Assembly (NCBI GenBank): GCA_900766585.1
Contig: CAAFVV010000053.1
Span: 29,221 to 93,220 of the forward strand
DNA length: 64,000 nucleotides
Direction of reading: 5' to 3'
Source: Clostridia bacterium
Lineage (GTDB): Bacteria > Bacillota > Clostridia > Oscillospirales > Acutalibacteraceae
Position 1 is the stretch's first letter, and each line of letters starts with the position of its first letter. A model generated the notes under the pieces. The model worked only from the letters and a program-made list of their open reading frames with translations. It did no database searches and had not been told where the DNA came from. The translations under genes were made by a program, and so were the position numbers. Positions 43,312-52,453 of this stretch are shown here, piece after piece.

Positions 43312-44487
43312 TCAGTCTTCGGGCTTGTCCGTCGGCGTGAGCCGCGCCCGCTCGCCGATACGCGCCGCCAAAAGGCGGAAATCCTGTATGGTCGGGTCGA
43401 AAAAGCCCACGCGGTACAGGCTGATGGCAGCCATCCACAGAATCGGCATCAGGATCATGCCCAAAATGCCGGAGAGCTTCATGCCGACGTACATGCTCAT
43501 CAGGCTGAGCAGCGGGTGGAGTCCCGTCTGGTCGCCGACGACCTTCGGCTCCGCCAGCTTGCGGAACAGAAACAGCACAAAGGTCAGCGCCAGCAGGAAT
43601 ACGGTGCAGACCCAGTCACCCTGCAAAAACGCTACAATTGCCCAGGGGACGAGGATCACGCTGCTGCCGAAGAAGGGAAAAAAGTCCACGATGCCGACGG
43701 CGAGCGCAATGACCAGTGCAAAGCTCTGCCCGTAGATCAGCAGCGCGACAAAGGTGATCAGCGCCACGACGGAGGAGAGGATCACCTGCGCCCGCAGATA
43801 GCCGAAGGTGGCGCCGCCCGCCGCCTGACGGATGCAGCGCAGCTGCGGGCGGAAAAAGTCCGGCACCGCGCCGGAGAGCTTCCGGCGGATGGCGGGATAT
43901 TCCGCCGCGGTAAAATAGGCGGCGATCACGAAAAACACAAACCCGAGCAGAAAGTTGCCGACGGCGGGGGCGGTGTTTTTCACTGTGTTGAGATAGGAAC
44001 GGATGTCGTCGATCTCAAAAAAGCTGTTTTTGATCCAGTCGATCGCGTTGCTTGTCCACAGATCCAGCTTGACACGGATCATCTCGGGCGTCCAATCGGT
44101 GTATTTGGCGACAAAATCCGCCAGCGCGCCCTTGGCGTTTTCCAGTGAATCCTGCATGGATTCCCAGTTGCGCACCAGCTCTGCCGCCTGGCTGATCAGG
44201 TAGTACAAAATCGCCGCCAGCAGCCCGACGGTCAGCAAAAGCAGCAGCACCACGAGCAGCATGGACAGAAATTTCCGCCGCTTGAGCCGTTCGCCCACCC
44301 GCCGCAGCACAGGCGCGAGGATCAGCGCCGTCACGAGATAGGCGATCACAAACGGCATGAACAGATGCAGAAGCGGGCGCAAAAGCGTTAAGCAGAACAG
44401 CACGACCATGCCCACCAGAAACAGGCGCAGTGAAATGCGCCAGACCAGCGTGCCGGTCGGCACCGCATTATTCTGTGAGGTCTTCAT
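43312..44487 (-). CDS. AI-2E family transporter, YtvI-like integral membrane protein
   Basis: The 391-residue polytopic protein has the AI-2E/PerM pattern: paired N-terminal helices, a large amphipathic extracytoplasmic region (about 105-180) and the C-terminal motif VDFFPFFGSSVILVPWAIVA with KLAEPKVVGDQTGLHPLLSL. The latter motif is strong for this family, and in Bacilli and Clostridia the YtvI branch is linked to sporulation; that link is not shown here. It overlaps the upstream gene by 20 bases. Confidence 0.87.
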   Translation of the reverse strand: MKTSQNNAVPTGTLVWRISLRLFLVGMVVLFCLTLLRPLLHLFMPFVIAYLVTALILAPVLRRVGERLKRRKFLSMLLVVLLLLLTVGLLAAILYYLISQAAELVRNWESMQDSLENAKGALADFVAKYTDWTPEMIRVKLDLWTSNAIDWIKNSFFEIDDIRSYLNTVKNTAPAVGNFLLGFVFFVIAAYFTAAEYPAIRRKLSGAVPDFFRPQLRCIRQAAGGATFGYLRAQVILSSVVALITFVALLIYGQSFALVIALAVGIVDFFPFFGSSVILVPWAIVAFLQGDWVCTVFLLALTFVLFLFRKLAEPKVVGDQTGLHPLLSLMSMYVGMKLSGILGMILMPILWMAAISLYRVGFFDPTIQDFRLLAARIGERARLTPTDKPED

Positions 44488-45328
44488 GCGCTGTCGCCTC
44501 CTGTCCGTTCGCCGAAATATCGGGCGTTTCTTTTTTTCTCCGGATCAGCAGTCTGCCGACAAAGCCGTATTTCTCCCGGTGGCAGATATAGAGAAAGCCG
44601 AACGCGGAGAACACGACGGCGCCGATCATGTTGACAAACAGATCCTTCATCGTGTCGATGACACCGACGTCGAGATAGCCGCCCTCAATGCGGGCCAGCT
44701 CCGTCCCGTCCGCGCCGTAAAGCACCGTGTGACCGACGTCGCGGATGTGGACGACGTTGTTGTTTTTATCGGGGTCCAGCTCGGTCGTGTCCACGCGGGA
44801 AACGATGCGGTCCTTCTGCATATCGGTGTGCAGAAAGCGGTCGCTGCCAAACTCGAAAAATTCCCACATGACCCCGACGGTCATGGAAAAGCAGAAGGCG
44901 ACCAGCGCCACGAAAAGCGGCGTTAAGTGGTTGCGCTGCGAACGGCGGTTGAGCAGATCGACAAGGCTAAACCCGACGCCTGCCGCCCAGAAGCCGGTGA
45001 TCGTGTGCAGCACCGTGTCCCAGTGCGGGATGTGCTGATAAAAGCTGCCGATCTCGCCGAGGATCTCCGCCGCAAATACAAACAGCAGCACCGTTGCCTC
45101 CAGCGGCGTCGGCAGCTCCACCTTGAACGTGGTCTCTACCAGAGCGGGGAGCAGCAGCAAAAACAGGGTCAGCACGCACAAAAGCACGTTGAACCAGCTG
45201 CCGTTGATTACCTGCATGACCAGACAGACCAGCACAAGACCGCGCAGGATCAGATACAGTGTCAGTATGCCCTTCGGCGCGTTGTGATACGCCGTTTTCA
45301 GATGGGCGCCGCGTTTGAAAGCCGCCAT
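44468..45328 (-). CDS. DUF2238-like polytopic membrane protein
   Basis: The 286-residue protein has about six hydrophobic segments and the text HWDTVLHTITGFWAAGVGFS and TVGVMWEFFEFGSDRFLHTD, which resemble DUF2238/YjdF-type predicted membrane proteins. Between two helices lies a charged loop of about 55 residues (QKDRIVSRVDTTELDPDKNN onward) that may face outside. GGGAGG precedes the ATG and a canonical promoter lies upstream. It is the first gene of the minus-strand cluster. Function unknown. Confidence 0.7.
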   Translation of the reverse strand: MAAFKRGAHLKTAYHNAPKGILTLYLILRGLVLVCLVMQVINGSWFNVLLCVLTLFLLLLPALVETTFKVELPTPLEATVLLFVFAAEILGEIGSFYQHIPHWDTVLHTITGFWAAGVGFSLVDLLNRRSQRNHLTPLFVALVAFCFSMTVGVMWEFFEFGSDRFLHTDMQKDRIVSRVDTTELDPDKNNNVVHIRDVGHTVLYGADGTELARIEGGYLDVGVIDTMKDLFVNMIGAVVFSAFGFLYICHREKYGFVGRLLIRRKKETPDISANGQEATAHEDLTE

Positions 45329-45369
45329 GAATATACACCCTCCCGCCGCAAAAGTTACGGTTTGTCTGT

Positions 45370-45398
45370 ATTGTACCCATTTAGCAAACTTCTGTCAA
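45370..45398 (-). promoter_or_regulatory. Promoter of the DUF2238-to-MreB cluster
   Basis: On the minus strand a perfect TTGACA (45398-45393) and TACAAT (45375-45370) are spaced by 17 bases. It is the only strong promoter seen for the whole minus-strand cluster down to the terminator at 38667. Confidence 0.85.
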
Positions 45399-45452
45399 GT
45401 GCGGGCGAAAAAAGTTCACAGAAAACCGCCGCCGGCCGGGCGCTTTGCCCGC

Positions 45453-45481
45453 TTGACAGCCCCGATAAAGTAGAATATACT
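45453..45481 (+). promoter_or_regulatory. Promoter of the small exported protein pair
   Basis: A perfect TTGACA at 45453-45458 and TATACT at 45476-45481 are spaced by 17 bases. It is divergent from the promoter at 45370-45398. Confidence 0.85.
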
Positions 45482-45518
45482 TGAATTCGGAATAAAACAG
45501 AGAGGGGAGCGGGACGGG

Positions 45519-45971
45519 ATGCAGAAGCTGTCCGCTGTATTAAACAGCAAAAAACGAAAAGTGATCTTTTGGGCGCTTTTATTTGTACTGAGCGTTTCCC
45601 TTTGTGCGGCGGTATATGCGTGGCAGGCCTATTGCTTTGCGCCGCACGCGGATTTTCGGGAAAATTTGAACAGGCTGATGTCCGGCAAAGCCGACTGGGA
45701 GGATCCGCAGAACGGGTACACCCTGGCGGTCGATCCGTCGGCCGCGTTTGTCGGCACGCTGACAGGCGGCAGGCTTGCCGAACCCGCTGAGGTCTTTCTG
45801 GTGGCGGCGGGGTATGATATGCGGATTAAGCGAAACGGGATCGACCTGGCGTATGTCGAGTGGTCCTACGATAAAGCGCACGACCGGCTGACCCTGCGGA
45901 TTACCGAGGTATATACCGCAGGGCGCGCGGAATTTTCGACCGGCGAGCTGGTGTTTCTGCGGCGCGGCTGA
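45519..45971 (+). CDS. Hypothetical membrane-anchored protein
   Basis: The 150-residue protein has a positively charged start (LNSKKRKVIF) and one membrane helix (WALLFVLSVSLCAAVYAW), then a soluble domain outside the membrane with FVGTLTGGRLAEPAEVFLVA and YVEWSYDKAHDRLTLRI. No family was recognised. GAGGGGAG precedes the ATG. Confidence 0.7.
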   Translation: MQKLSAVLNSKKRKVIFWALLFVLSVSLCAAVYAWQAYCFAPHADFRENLNRLMSGKADWEDPQNGYTLAVDPSAAFVGTLTGGRLAEPAEVFLVAAGYDMRIKRNGIDLAYVEWSYDKAHDRLTLRITEVYTAGRAEFSTGELVFLRRG

Positions 45972-46023
45972 CGGAGGATTACGCCCGCCGCCGGTTCTGT
46001 AAAATAAGGGGGAGGTTGTCTGT

Positions 46024-46455
46024 ATGAAGAAAAACCTATGTCTGATCACCGTGCTGCTGATCGGGCTGTGCCTGCTGGCCGGGTGCGACCCGTATGCCGA
46101 GAAGCGCCCGATCGACTACGGCGGGACCGCATGGACCAGCCAGACGCGTATCGGCGCGTTTTCGCTGGATCCGCAGTATGCGGGGGAGTCGTTTTATAAC
46201 GGGAGCTTTACGCGGAATGGAAAAACGTATTACTGCGAGTTCTGGTTTATTCCCCAGACCAACCGGCTGTTCATCAACATTTATCCGCCGGAGTATGCCC
46301 TGCTGCCGGGGGATGAGCACCGCAGAAGCGCCGTGCTGGCAGAGCTGGACGGCAGCTGCACGTTTTCGCCGGAGACCTTCACCATGCAGGTGGAGAAAAA
46401 GACGGGGACAGTTTTCGGCGAGCTGCCGGACACACTGGTATTTAACCGGGAATAA
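46024..46455 (+). CDS. Hypothetical small lipoprotein
   Basis: The 143-residue product has a lipoprotein signal peptide (LCLITVLLIGLCLLAGC) with lipidation Cys21, and a domain with GSFTRNGKTYYCEFWFIPQT. It lies 52 bases after the previous gene, with GGGGGAGG before the ATG, and probably shares its promoter. Function unknown. Confidence 0.75.
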   Translation: MKKNLCLITVLLIGLCLLAGCDPYAEKRPIDYGGTAWTSQTRIGAFSLDPQYAGESFYNGSFTRNGKTYYCEFWFIPQTNRLFINIYPPEYALLPGDEHRRSAVLAELDGSCTFSPETFTMQVEKKTGTVFGELPDTLVFNRE

Positions 46456-46614
46456 AAACGCCGGACGCAGGGGTAAGGATGGGGTAACTGAGCAGGATCT
46501 ACATAAAACGGGGCGGTTTTGACATAGCGGAAAACCCCCGCCGCCGCTATAATAGGAGACGGGAGGGGCGGTCTGCTCCCTCTGCGAAATTCAACAGAAA
46601 AGGCGGTTGTATAT

Positions 46615-47952
46615 ATGCCCACTGATCCCGCACGTTCCATTCCCCGCACACCGGAGGCGCTGAAAGGCACCGGTCTTCCGCTTTCGGCAGATACAGCCGT
46701 GCTGCGCGCCCCGCAGAGCATCGGCCGCCGCACGGCGCCCAACCGCATTGTCTATCAGGCGATGGAGGGCTGTGACGGCACGCCCGACGGCGCGCCGGGT
46801 GAGCTGACCCGCCGCCGCTATGCCCGTTTTGCCGCGGGCGGCCCCGGCATCATCTGGGTCGAGGCGACGGCAGTGGCGCCCGAGGCGCGCGCCAATCCGC
46901 ACCAGCTCTGGCTCACCGAGCAGAATTTAGACGCGTTTGCCCGTCTGGCGGAGGATATCCGCGAGCGGTGCCAGAAGGAGAACGGCTATACGCCGCTTTT
47001 GATGCTCCAGCTCACCCATTCCGGACGCTACAGCAAGCCGCACGGCAAACCCGAGCCGCTGATTGCCTATAAAAATCCGCTGTTTGAAAAGGATAAGCCA
47101 CTGCCCGATTCCTGCGTGCTGAGCGACGACTATCTCGACGGCGTGACCGAAAAGCTCGTCCGCTCGGCGCAGCTGGCACAGCGGGCGGGCTTTGACGGCG
47201 CGGACATCAAGTGCTGCCACCGCTATCTGCTGTGCGAGCTGCTCTCCGCCTATACGCGCCCCGGGCGCTACGGCGGCAGCTTTGAAAACCGCACCCGCCT
47301 TCTGCGCGAGGCGGTGGCGGGCGCGGTGCAGAGCTGTTCATCCGACTTTATCGTGACCAGCCGGCTGAACATCTACGACGGCTTCCCGCGCCCCTATGGC
47401 TTTGGCATGGCGGAGAGCGGGCTTCTGCCCGACTATGACGAGCCGCGGCAGCTGGCAAGGCTGCTGTGTGACAGCGGGCTTTCGCTGCTCGACGTGACGA
47501 TGGGCAATCCCTATGTCAACCCCCATGTCAACCGCCCGTTCGTCAAGGGCGGCTATACGCCGGAGGAGACGCCGCTGTCCGGCGTGTGCCGGATGCTGAC
47601 CGGCACACGGGAGGTGGCGTCGGCGCTTGAAGGGCGTATTCCGGTCATCTGCTCGGGACTGACGTTTCTCGGCGCGGAGGCGCCCGCCGTCGCGGCGGGC
47701 TGCATCGGGGCGGGCTGGTTCCAGATGGCGGGCTGGGGGCGGCAGACGCTTGCCTATCCCGATCTTGCCCGCGATATTCTGCAAAAGGGCGGACTGGAGC
47801 CAAAGCGGCTCTGTCTGGCGTGCAGCAAATGCACCGAGCTGATGCGGGCGGGCGGTACGCCCGGCTGCGTCGTGCGGGACAGCGAGGTCTATCTGCCGCT
47901 GTATACCGAATATGTTACGGCCAAAGCTGCCGGAAAGGGGAAAACCATATGA
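46615..47952 (+). CDS. Old-yellow-enzyme family oxidoreductase with a predicted 4Fe-4S cluster
   Basis: The 445-residue protein has the FMN TIM barrel of the 2,4-dienoyl-CoA reductase/trimethylamine dehydrogenase group (RTAPNRIVYQAMEGCDGTPD-like start, LMLQLTHSGRYS, DGADIKCCHRYLLCELLSAY). Near its end C400, C403, C406 and C418 form C-x2-C-x2-C-x11-C, the cluster motif of that group. It stops 27 residues later, so the FAD/pyridine-nucleotide domains of the larger members are missing. A TATAAT at 46548-46553 may be a -10, but no good -35 is in register. The stop overlaps the SDR start (ATGA). Confidence 0.9.
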   Translation: MPTDPARSIPRTPEALKGTGLPLSADTAVLRAPQSIGRRTAPNRIVYQAMEGCDGTPDGAPGELTRRRYARFAAGGPGIIWVEATAVAPEARANPHQLWLTEQNLDAFARLAEDIRERCQKENGYTPLLMLQLTHSGRYSKPHGKPEPLIAYKNPLFEKDKPLPDSCVLSDDYLDGVTEKLVRSAQLAQRAGFDGADIKCCHRYLLCELLSAYTRPGRYGGSFENRTRLLREAVAGAVQSCSSDFIVTSRLNIYDGFPRPYGFGMAESGLLPDYDEPRQLARLLCDSGLSLLDVTMGNPYVNPHVNRPFVKGGYTPEETPLSGVCRMLTGTREVASALEGRIPVICSGLTFLGAEAPAVAAGCIGAGWFQMAGWGRQTLAYPDLARDILQKGGLEPKRLCLACSKCTELMRAGGTPGCVVRDSEVYLPLYTEYVTAKAAGKGKTI

Positions 47953-48701
47953 AAAACGCTATTGTGACCGGTGCCGCCGGCGGGATCGGTCTGGCGACCG
48001 TGAAGCGGCTGCATGCGGACGGCTATGCCGTGCTGGCTGTGGATATTCTGCCCGAGGCCGCCGCCAGGGAGCGGCTTTCGGGGCTTGACCGGGTGACGTA
48101 TCTTCCGGGTGACCTCGGCTCGGCGGAGGGCCGCGCCGCCATCGCCGCCGCTGCGAAGACGCTGCCCCGCATTGACGTGCTGGTCAATGTCGCGGGCGTC
48201 GCGCCGACGGTGCGCGCCGATATCCTCGAGATGACCGAGGAGAGCTATGACCGCGTGATGGGCATCAACACCAAGGGCACGCTGTTTCTGACGCAGGCGA
48301 TCGCGCGGCAGATGCTGACGCAGGAGCGCGACGGTAAAGGCAAGCGCGGCTACATCGTGAACATCTCCTCCATGTCGGCGTATACCAGCTCGACGAGCCG
48401 CGGCGAATACTGCATTTCGAAGGCGGGCGTGTCCATGGTGACGACGCTGTTTGCCGACCGGCTGGCGGGTGAGGGGATTCCGGTCAACGAGATCCGCCCG
48501 GGCATTATCGCCACCGGCATGACGGCGACCGTGAAGGAAAAATATGACCGGCTGATCGCGGGCGGGCTGCTGCCCGATCCCCGCTGGGGGCGGCCGGAGG
48601 ACGTCGCGGACGCGGTGGCGGTGCTGTGCAGCGGCGCGCTGAGCTATACCACCGGCCAGTCGGTGGACGTGGACGGCGGATTTCATATCCGCCGCCTGTG
48701 A
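47949..48701 (+). CDS. Short-chain dehydrogenase/reductase
   Basis: The 250-residue protein has the SDR features: cofactor loop GAAGGIGLATV (residues about 8-18), NVAGVAP, catalytic Ser in NISSMSAYTSS and Tyr-x3-Lys in EYCISKAGVS, and the C-terminal TTGQSVDVDGGFHI. Asp at the end of strand 2 (VLAVDI) suggests NAD(H). I start it at 47949, which forms an ATGA overlap with the upstream gene. By family it could be a sugar or hydroxyacid dehydrogenase. Confidence 0.94.
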   Translation: MKNAIVTGAAGGIGLATVKRLHADGYAVLAVDILPEAAARERLSGLDRVTYLPGDLGSAEGRAAIAAAAKTLPRIDVLVNVAGVAPTVRADILEMTEESYDRVMGINTKGTLFLTQAIARQMLTQERDGKGKRGYIVNISSMSAYTSSTSRGEYCISKAGVSMVTTLFADRLAGEGIPVNEIRPGIIATGMTATVKEKYDRLIAGGLLPDPRWGRPEDVADAVAVLCSGALSYTTGQSVDVDGGFHIRRL

Positions 48702-48714
48702 GGGAGGAGCACCA

Positions 48715-50649
48715 ATGACCGATACGCAAAAGGGCGGCGTGCGGGAGATCACGGCGTCCGCCGTCGTGGTCGGCACCGGCGCGGCGGGCTATAACGCGGC
48801 GCTGCGCCTGCGGCAGTTCGGTGTCGCCGATACGCTTATCGTGACCGAGGGCGTGACGGCGGGCACCTCCCGCAATACCGGCTCCGACAAGCAGACGTAT
48901 TATAAGATGGATCTGTGCGGCGATTCGCCCGATTCACCCGCCGCCATGGCGCGCGACCTGTTTGCGGGGCGCTGCGTGGACGGCGACACCGCCTATGCCG
49001 AGGCGGCGAATTCCGTACCCTGCTTTCTGCATCTGGCGGAGCTGGGCGTGCCGTTTCCGGTCAACCGGCTGGGGGAATACGTCGGCTACAAGACCGACCA
49101 CGACCCGCGTACACGCGCCACCTCTGCCGGACCGCTGACCTCAAAGCTGATGACTGAATGCTTGGAGCGTGCGGCAAACGACGCGGGAATTCCGGTGCTG
49201 TCCGGCCTGTTTGCCGCCGAGATCCTGAAGGCGGAGGGGCGCGCATGCGGACTGCTGCTGCTCGATCTGCAAAAGGGCGAGCCGGTGATCTGCCGCTGCG
49301 ACAACATCGTCTGGGCGACCGGCGGCCCCGCGGGCATCTATGCCGACACCGTCTATCCCGTCGGCCACGCGGGCGGGAGCGGCGCACCGTTTCTCGCAGG
49401 CGCACGCGGCGGCAACCTGACCGAGTGGCAGTACGGATTGGCCTCGACCGCACCGCGCTGGAACGTGTCCGGCACCTATATGCAGGTGCTGCCGCGCTTT
49501 GTCTCGGTCGACGGGGCGGGGGAGACCCATTATTTCCTCGAGGAATATGACGGCGACCCCGCTTCACTGCTGTCGCGGGTGTTTCGCAAGGGGTATGAGT
49601 GGCCGTTTGACAGCCGCAAGGCCAAGACCGGCTCGTCGGTGATCGACCTTTTGGTCTACCGCGAGCAGGTGCTGCTTAATCGCCGCGTGTATCTGGACTA
49701 CCGCGAAAATCCCTATGGGCTGGAGACGCTGCCCTTTGCCGCTCTCGATCCCGAGGCGCGGGATTATCTCGAAAAGGCGGGCGCCTGCTTCGGCACGCCG
49801 CTTGACCGTCTTCTGCATATGAATGCGCCCGCCTATGACCTCTATCTCTCCAAAGGGGTGGATCTCAAAACGGCGCGCCTGCCCATTGCCCTGTGCGCCC
49901 AGCACCAAAACGGCGGTATCGCTGTGGATGCGCGCTGGCAGACTGCCGTGCCGCACCTGTTTGTCTGCGGCGAGGCCGCCGGTACGCACGGCGTCTACCG
50001 CCCGGGCGGCAGTGCGCTCAACGCGGGACAGGTCGGCTCTCTGCGCGCGGCGCAGTATATTGCCTATCATGAGCCGGCGGATCCTGCCGTGCCCGACGCC
50101 GCGTTTTATGCAGCGGCAGACGCGGCGCTTGCCCGCCATCGGACGAGAATTGCGGCGCTGAAAACCGGCAAAACGCCTGCGGCTGCTCTGCGGGAGCAGG
50201 CACAGCGGCGGATGAGCGCCGCCGCGGGCGCCATCCGCGACCCTGCCGCCATCCGCGCCGCGCTTGACGAGACGCTGGCGGCGCTTGACCGGTTCGAGAG
50301 CGATACGCGCGCCGATTCGCCGGCGGCGCTCGGCGACGCCTACCGCCTGTATGACGCGCTGGTCACCCAGAGCATGGTGCTTTCGGCAATGGCGGACTAT
50401 GCCGGAACCGGCGGCGGTTCGCGCGGCTCGGCGATTTATACTGATCCCGCCGGTGAGGCCGCACCCGGGCTGCCCGCCCTGTTTGGCTTCTGTCCGGACG
50501 ACGGCAGCCGCGACGGTGAGGTGCAGGAGATGTGCTTTGCGTTTTCCGGCCCGACGGCGCAGTGGCGTCCCGTGCGCCCCCTGCCGGAGGGCGGCGGCTT
50601 TTTCGAAACGGTCTGGAGAAGCTATCGCGAGACGCATAATGTCGAATGA
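48715..50649 (+). CDS. Fumarate reductase/succinate dehydrogenase-like FAD flavoprotein
   Basis: The 644-residue protein has an N-terminal FAD fold (VVVGTGAAGYNAALRLRQFG), then GTSRNTGSDKQTYYKMDLCG, and a second FAD contact region HLFVCGEAAGTHGVYRPGGS. The capping domain contains GHAGGSGAPFLAGARGGNL. It is the class that includes soluble anaerobic reductases and aspartate oxidase, but no known subfamily fits clearly. It lacks a membrane anchor or cytochrome domain. GGGAGGAG precedes the ATG. The oxidised partner is unknown; the neighbouring Fe-S flavoenzyme is a candidate. Confidence 0.87.
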   Translation: MTDTQKGGVREITASAVVVGTGAAGYNAALRLRQFGVADTLIVTEGVTAGTSRNTGSDKQTYYKMDLCGDSPDSPAAMARDLFAGRCVDGDTAYAEAANSVPCFLHLAELGVPFPVNRLGEYVGYKTDHDPRTRATSAGPLTSKLMTECLERAANDAGIPVLSGLFAAEILKAEGRACGLLLLDLQKGEPVICRCDNIVWATGGPAGIYADTVYPVGHAGGSGAPFLAGARGGNLTEWQYGLASTAPRWNVSGTYMQVLPRFVSVDGAGETHYFLEEYDGDPASLLSRVFRKGYEWPFDSRKAKTGSSVIDLLVYREQVLLNRRVYLDYRENPYGLETLPFAALDPEARDYLEKAGACFGTPLDRLLHMNAPAYDLYLSKGVDLKTARLPIALCAQHQNGGIAVDARWQTAVPHLFVCGEAAGTHGVYRPGGSALNAGQVGSLRAAQYIAYHEPADPAVPDAAFYAAADAALARHRTRIAALKTGKTPAAALREQAQRRMSAAAGAIRDPAAIRAALDETLAALDRFESDTRADSPAALGDAYRLYDALVTQSMVLSAMADYAGTGGGSRGSAIYTDPAGEAAPGLPALFGFCPDDGSRDGEVQEMCFAFSGPTAQWRPVRPLPEGGGFFETVWRSYRETHNVE

Positions 50650-50663
50650 GAGGAGAACTGGTT

Positions 50664-51434
50664 ATGTGGACGACCGGATTGGTCACGGTATCCTTCCGCC
50701 CGCTTTCTCCGCAGCAGGTGGCGACACTCGCCGCCGGTGCGGGACTTGCCGCGCTTGAATGGGGCGGTGATGTGCATGTGCCGCCGAATGACCCCGAAAA
50801 TGCCCGCAAAACGGCGGCGCTGACCGCCGATGCGGGGCTGAAAACGGCGGCATACGGCTCCTACTACCGTCTCGGCACCGAAAAGGACCCGAAGGAGGCA
50901 TTTGCCCGCGTGCTGGAGACGGCGTGCCTGCTTGATGCACCGGTGATCCGTCTTTGGGGCGGGCACAAGGGATCAAAGGAGCTGACGGAGGCGGAATGGG
51001 CGGCGCTGGCCGCTGAGGGGCGCACCCTCACGGAGATGGCGCGCGCCGTCGGGCGCACGCTGTCGCTCGAGTGTCATGTCGGTACGCTGACCGACGATTA
51101 CATGTCCGCGCTGCGGTTTCTGCATGACGTGCCGGACATGACGATGTACTGGCAGCCGAATCAGTTTCACGACGAGGTGTATAACCGCGCCGCCGCCGCC
51201 GCACTCGCGCCGGTGACAACTAATATCCATGTGTTTCAGTGGGACGAACACGCCCGCTATCCGCTCGCAGAGGGCGAAGCGCTCTGGCGGGACTATGTCC
51301 GCCCGTTTGCCGGACAGGACCACGCCCTGCTGCTCGAATTCATGCATGATGACCGGCCGGAATCGCTGCCGGAGACGGCAAAAACACTGCGGCGCATTGC
51401 TGCGGCGGTCAACGGAGAGGAGAATGTGCGGTGA
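50664..51434 (+). CDS. Sugar phosphate isomerase/epimerase (xylose-isomerase-like TIM barrel)
   Basis: The 256-residue barrel contains ALEWGGDVHVPPNDPENA, then TLSLECHVGTLTDDY and WQPNQFHDE, consistent with the AP endonuclease 2/xylose isomerase-like fold with metal-binding Glu and His. I start it at 50664 (MWTTGLVTVSFRP) after AGAGGAGA; an ATG at 50646 would create an ATGA overlap. Substrate unknown; context points to a sugar or a sugar-derived acid. Confidence 0.85.
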   Translation: MWTTGLVTVSFRPLSPQQVATLAAGAGLAALEWGGDVHVPPNDPENARKTAALTADAGLKTAAYGSYYRLGTEKDPKEAFARVLETACLLDAPVIRLWGGHKGSKELTEAEWAALAAEGRTLTEMARAVGRTLSLECHVGTLTDDYMSALRFLHDVPDMTMYWQPNQFHDEVYNRAAAAALAPVTTNIHVFQWDEHARYPLAEGEALWRDYVRPFAGQDHALLLEFMHDDRPESLPETAKTLRRIAAAVNGEENVR

Positions 51435-52423
51435 AAAGCGCATTTATCGGCAAAGCTGAGATCATCGACAAGGTGTATACCGCGGTGCAGCGGGAGGAGC
51501 TGTGTGCACTGACCGGTGCAAGGGAAGTCCTGACCAAGGAGGCAGTGCTGGCGGATCCCGCCAAGACTGCCGACACGGAATACCTTTTTTCTACCTGGAC
51601 GATGCCCGCCTTTACCGAGGAGGAGATCTCCCGCTGCTTCCCGTCGCTGCGTGCGGTGTTTTACGCTGCCGGAAGCGTGCAGGGGTTTGCCCGCCCGTTT
51701 CTGTCCCGCGGAGTGCGGGTGTTTTCCGCATGGGCGGCCAACGCCGTGCCGGTGGCGGAATATGCCGCCGCGCAGATTCTGCTCGCTAACAAGGGCTATT
51801 TTGCAACATCCCGCCTCTGCCGCGGGGACTACGGTGAGGCGCGGCGGGAGTTTGAGCGCTTTCCCGGCAACTACGGCTGCCGCGTCGGCATCCTCGGCGC
51901 GGGCATGATCGGCACGCGGGTCATCGAGATCCTCCGGCAGAACCGGTTGGAGATTCTGGTGTTCGACCCGTTTTTGGCGGAGGAGCGCGCAGCGGCGCTC
52001 GGTGTGAAAAAGACGACGCTCGAGGAGATCTTCTCGACCTGCCAGACCATCTCGAACCATCTCGCGAACAACGCGCAGACGGTGGGGATGCTCAACGGGC
52101 GGCTGTTTTCCCTGATGAGCGGCACCGCGACATTTATCAACACCGGCCGCGGGGCGCAGGTTGTCGAGGACGACCTGTGCGACGCACTCGAAAAACGGCC
52201 GCTCGCGACGGCGGTGCTCGACGTGACGTGGCCGGAGCCGCCCGCGGCGGGACACCGGTTTTACACGCTGCCGAATGTGGTGCTGACGCCGCATATCGCG
52301 GGCAGTGCCGGCGACGAGGTGCACCGTATGGCAGCGTATATGATCGAGGAATACCGCGCCGCAGCTGCCGGTGAGGCGGCGCACTATGAGGTGACGGAGG
52401 CCATGCTGCGCACCATGGCATAA
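51431..52423 (+). CDS. D-isomer-specific 2-hydroxyacid dehydrogenase
   Basis: The 330-residue protein has the NAD-binding motif GILGAGMIGTRVIEIL with an acidic residue at strand end (LVFDPF), and the catalytic triad Arg in NTGRGAQVVE, Glu in WPEPPA and His in TPHIAGSAGDEV. It starts with GTG overlapping the preceding stop (GTGA). The family reduces 2-keto acids or oxidises D-2-hydroxyacids; substrate unknown. Confidence 0.93.
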   Translation: MKSAFIGKAEIIDKVYTAVQREELCALTGAREVLTKEAVLADPAKTADTEYLFSTWTMPAFTEEEISRCFPSLRAVFYAAGSVQGFARPFLSRGVRVFSAWAANAVPVAEYAAAQILLANKGYFATSRLCRGDYGEARREFERFPGNYGCRVGILGAGMIGTRVIEILRQNRLEILVFDPFLAEERAAALGVKKTTLEEIFSTCQTISNHLANNAQTVGMLNGRLFSLMSGTATFINTGRGAQVVEDDLCDALEKRPLATAVLDVTWPEPPAAGHRFYTLPNVVLTPHIAGSAGDEVHRMAAYMIEEYRAAAAGEAAHYEVTEAMLRTMA

Positions 52424-52453
52424 TGTGCCGTGTCCCGAAAAGGAGGAACGGGT

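Noticed and set aside
46519..46553. TTGACA and TATAAT upstream of the old-yellow-enzyme gene
   Set aside because: The two boxes are 23 bases apart, too far for a normal sigma-A promoter, so they were not annotated as one.
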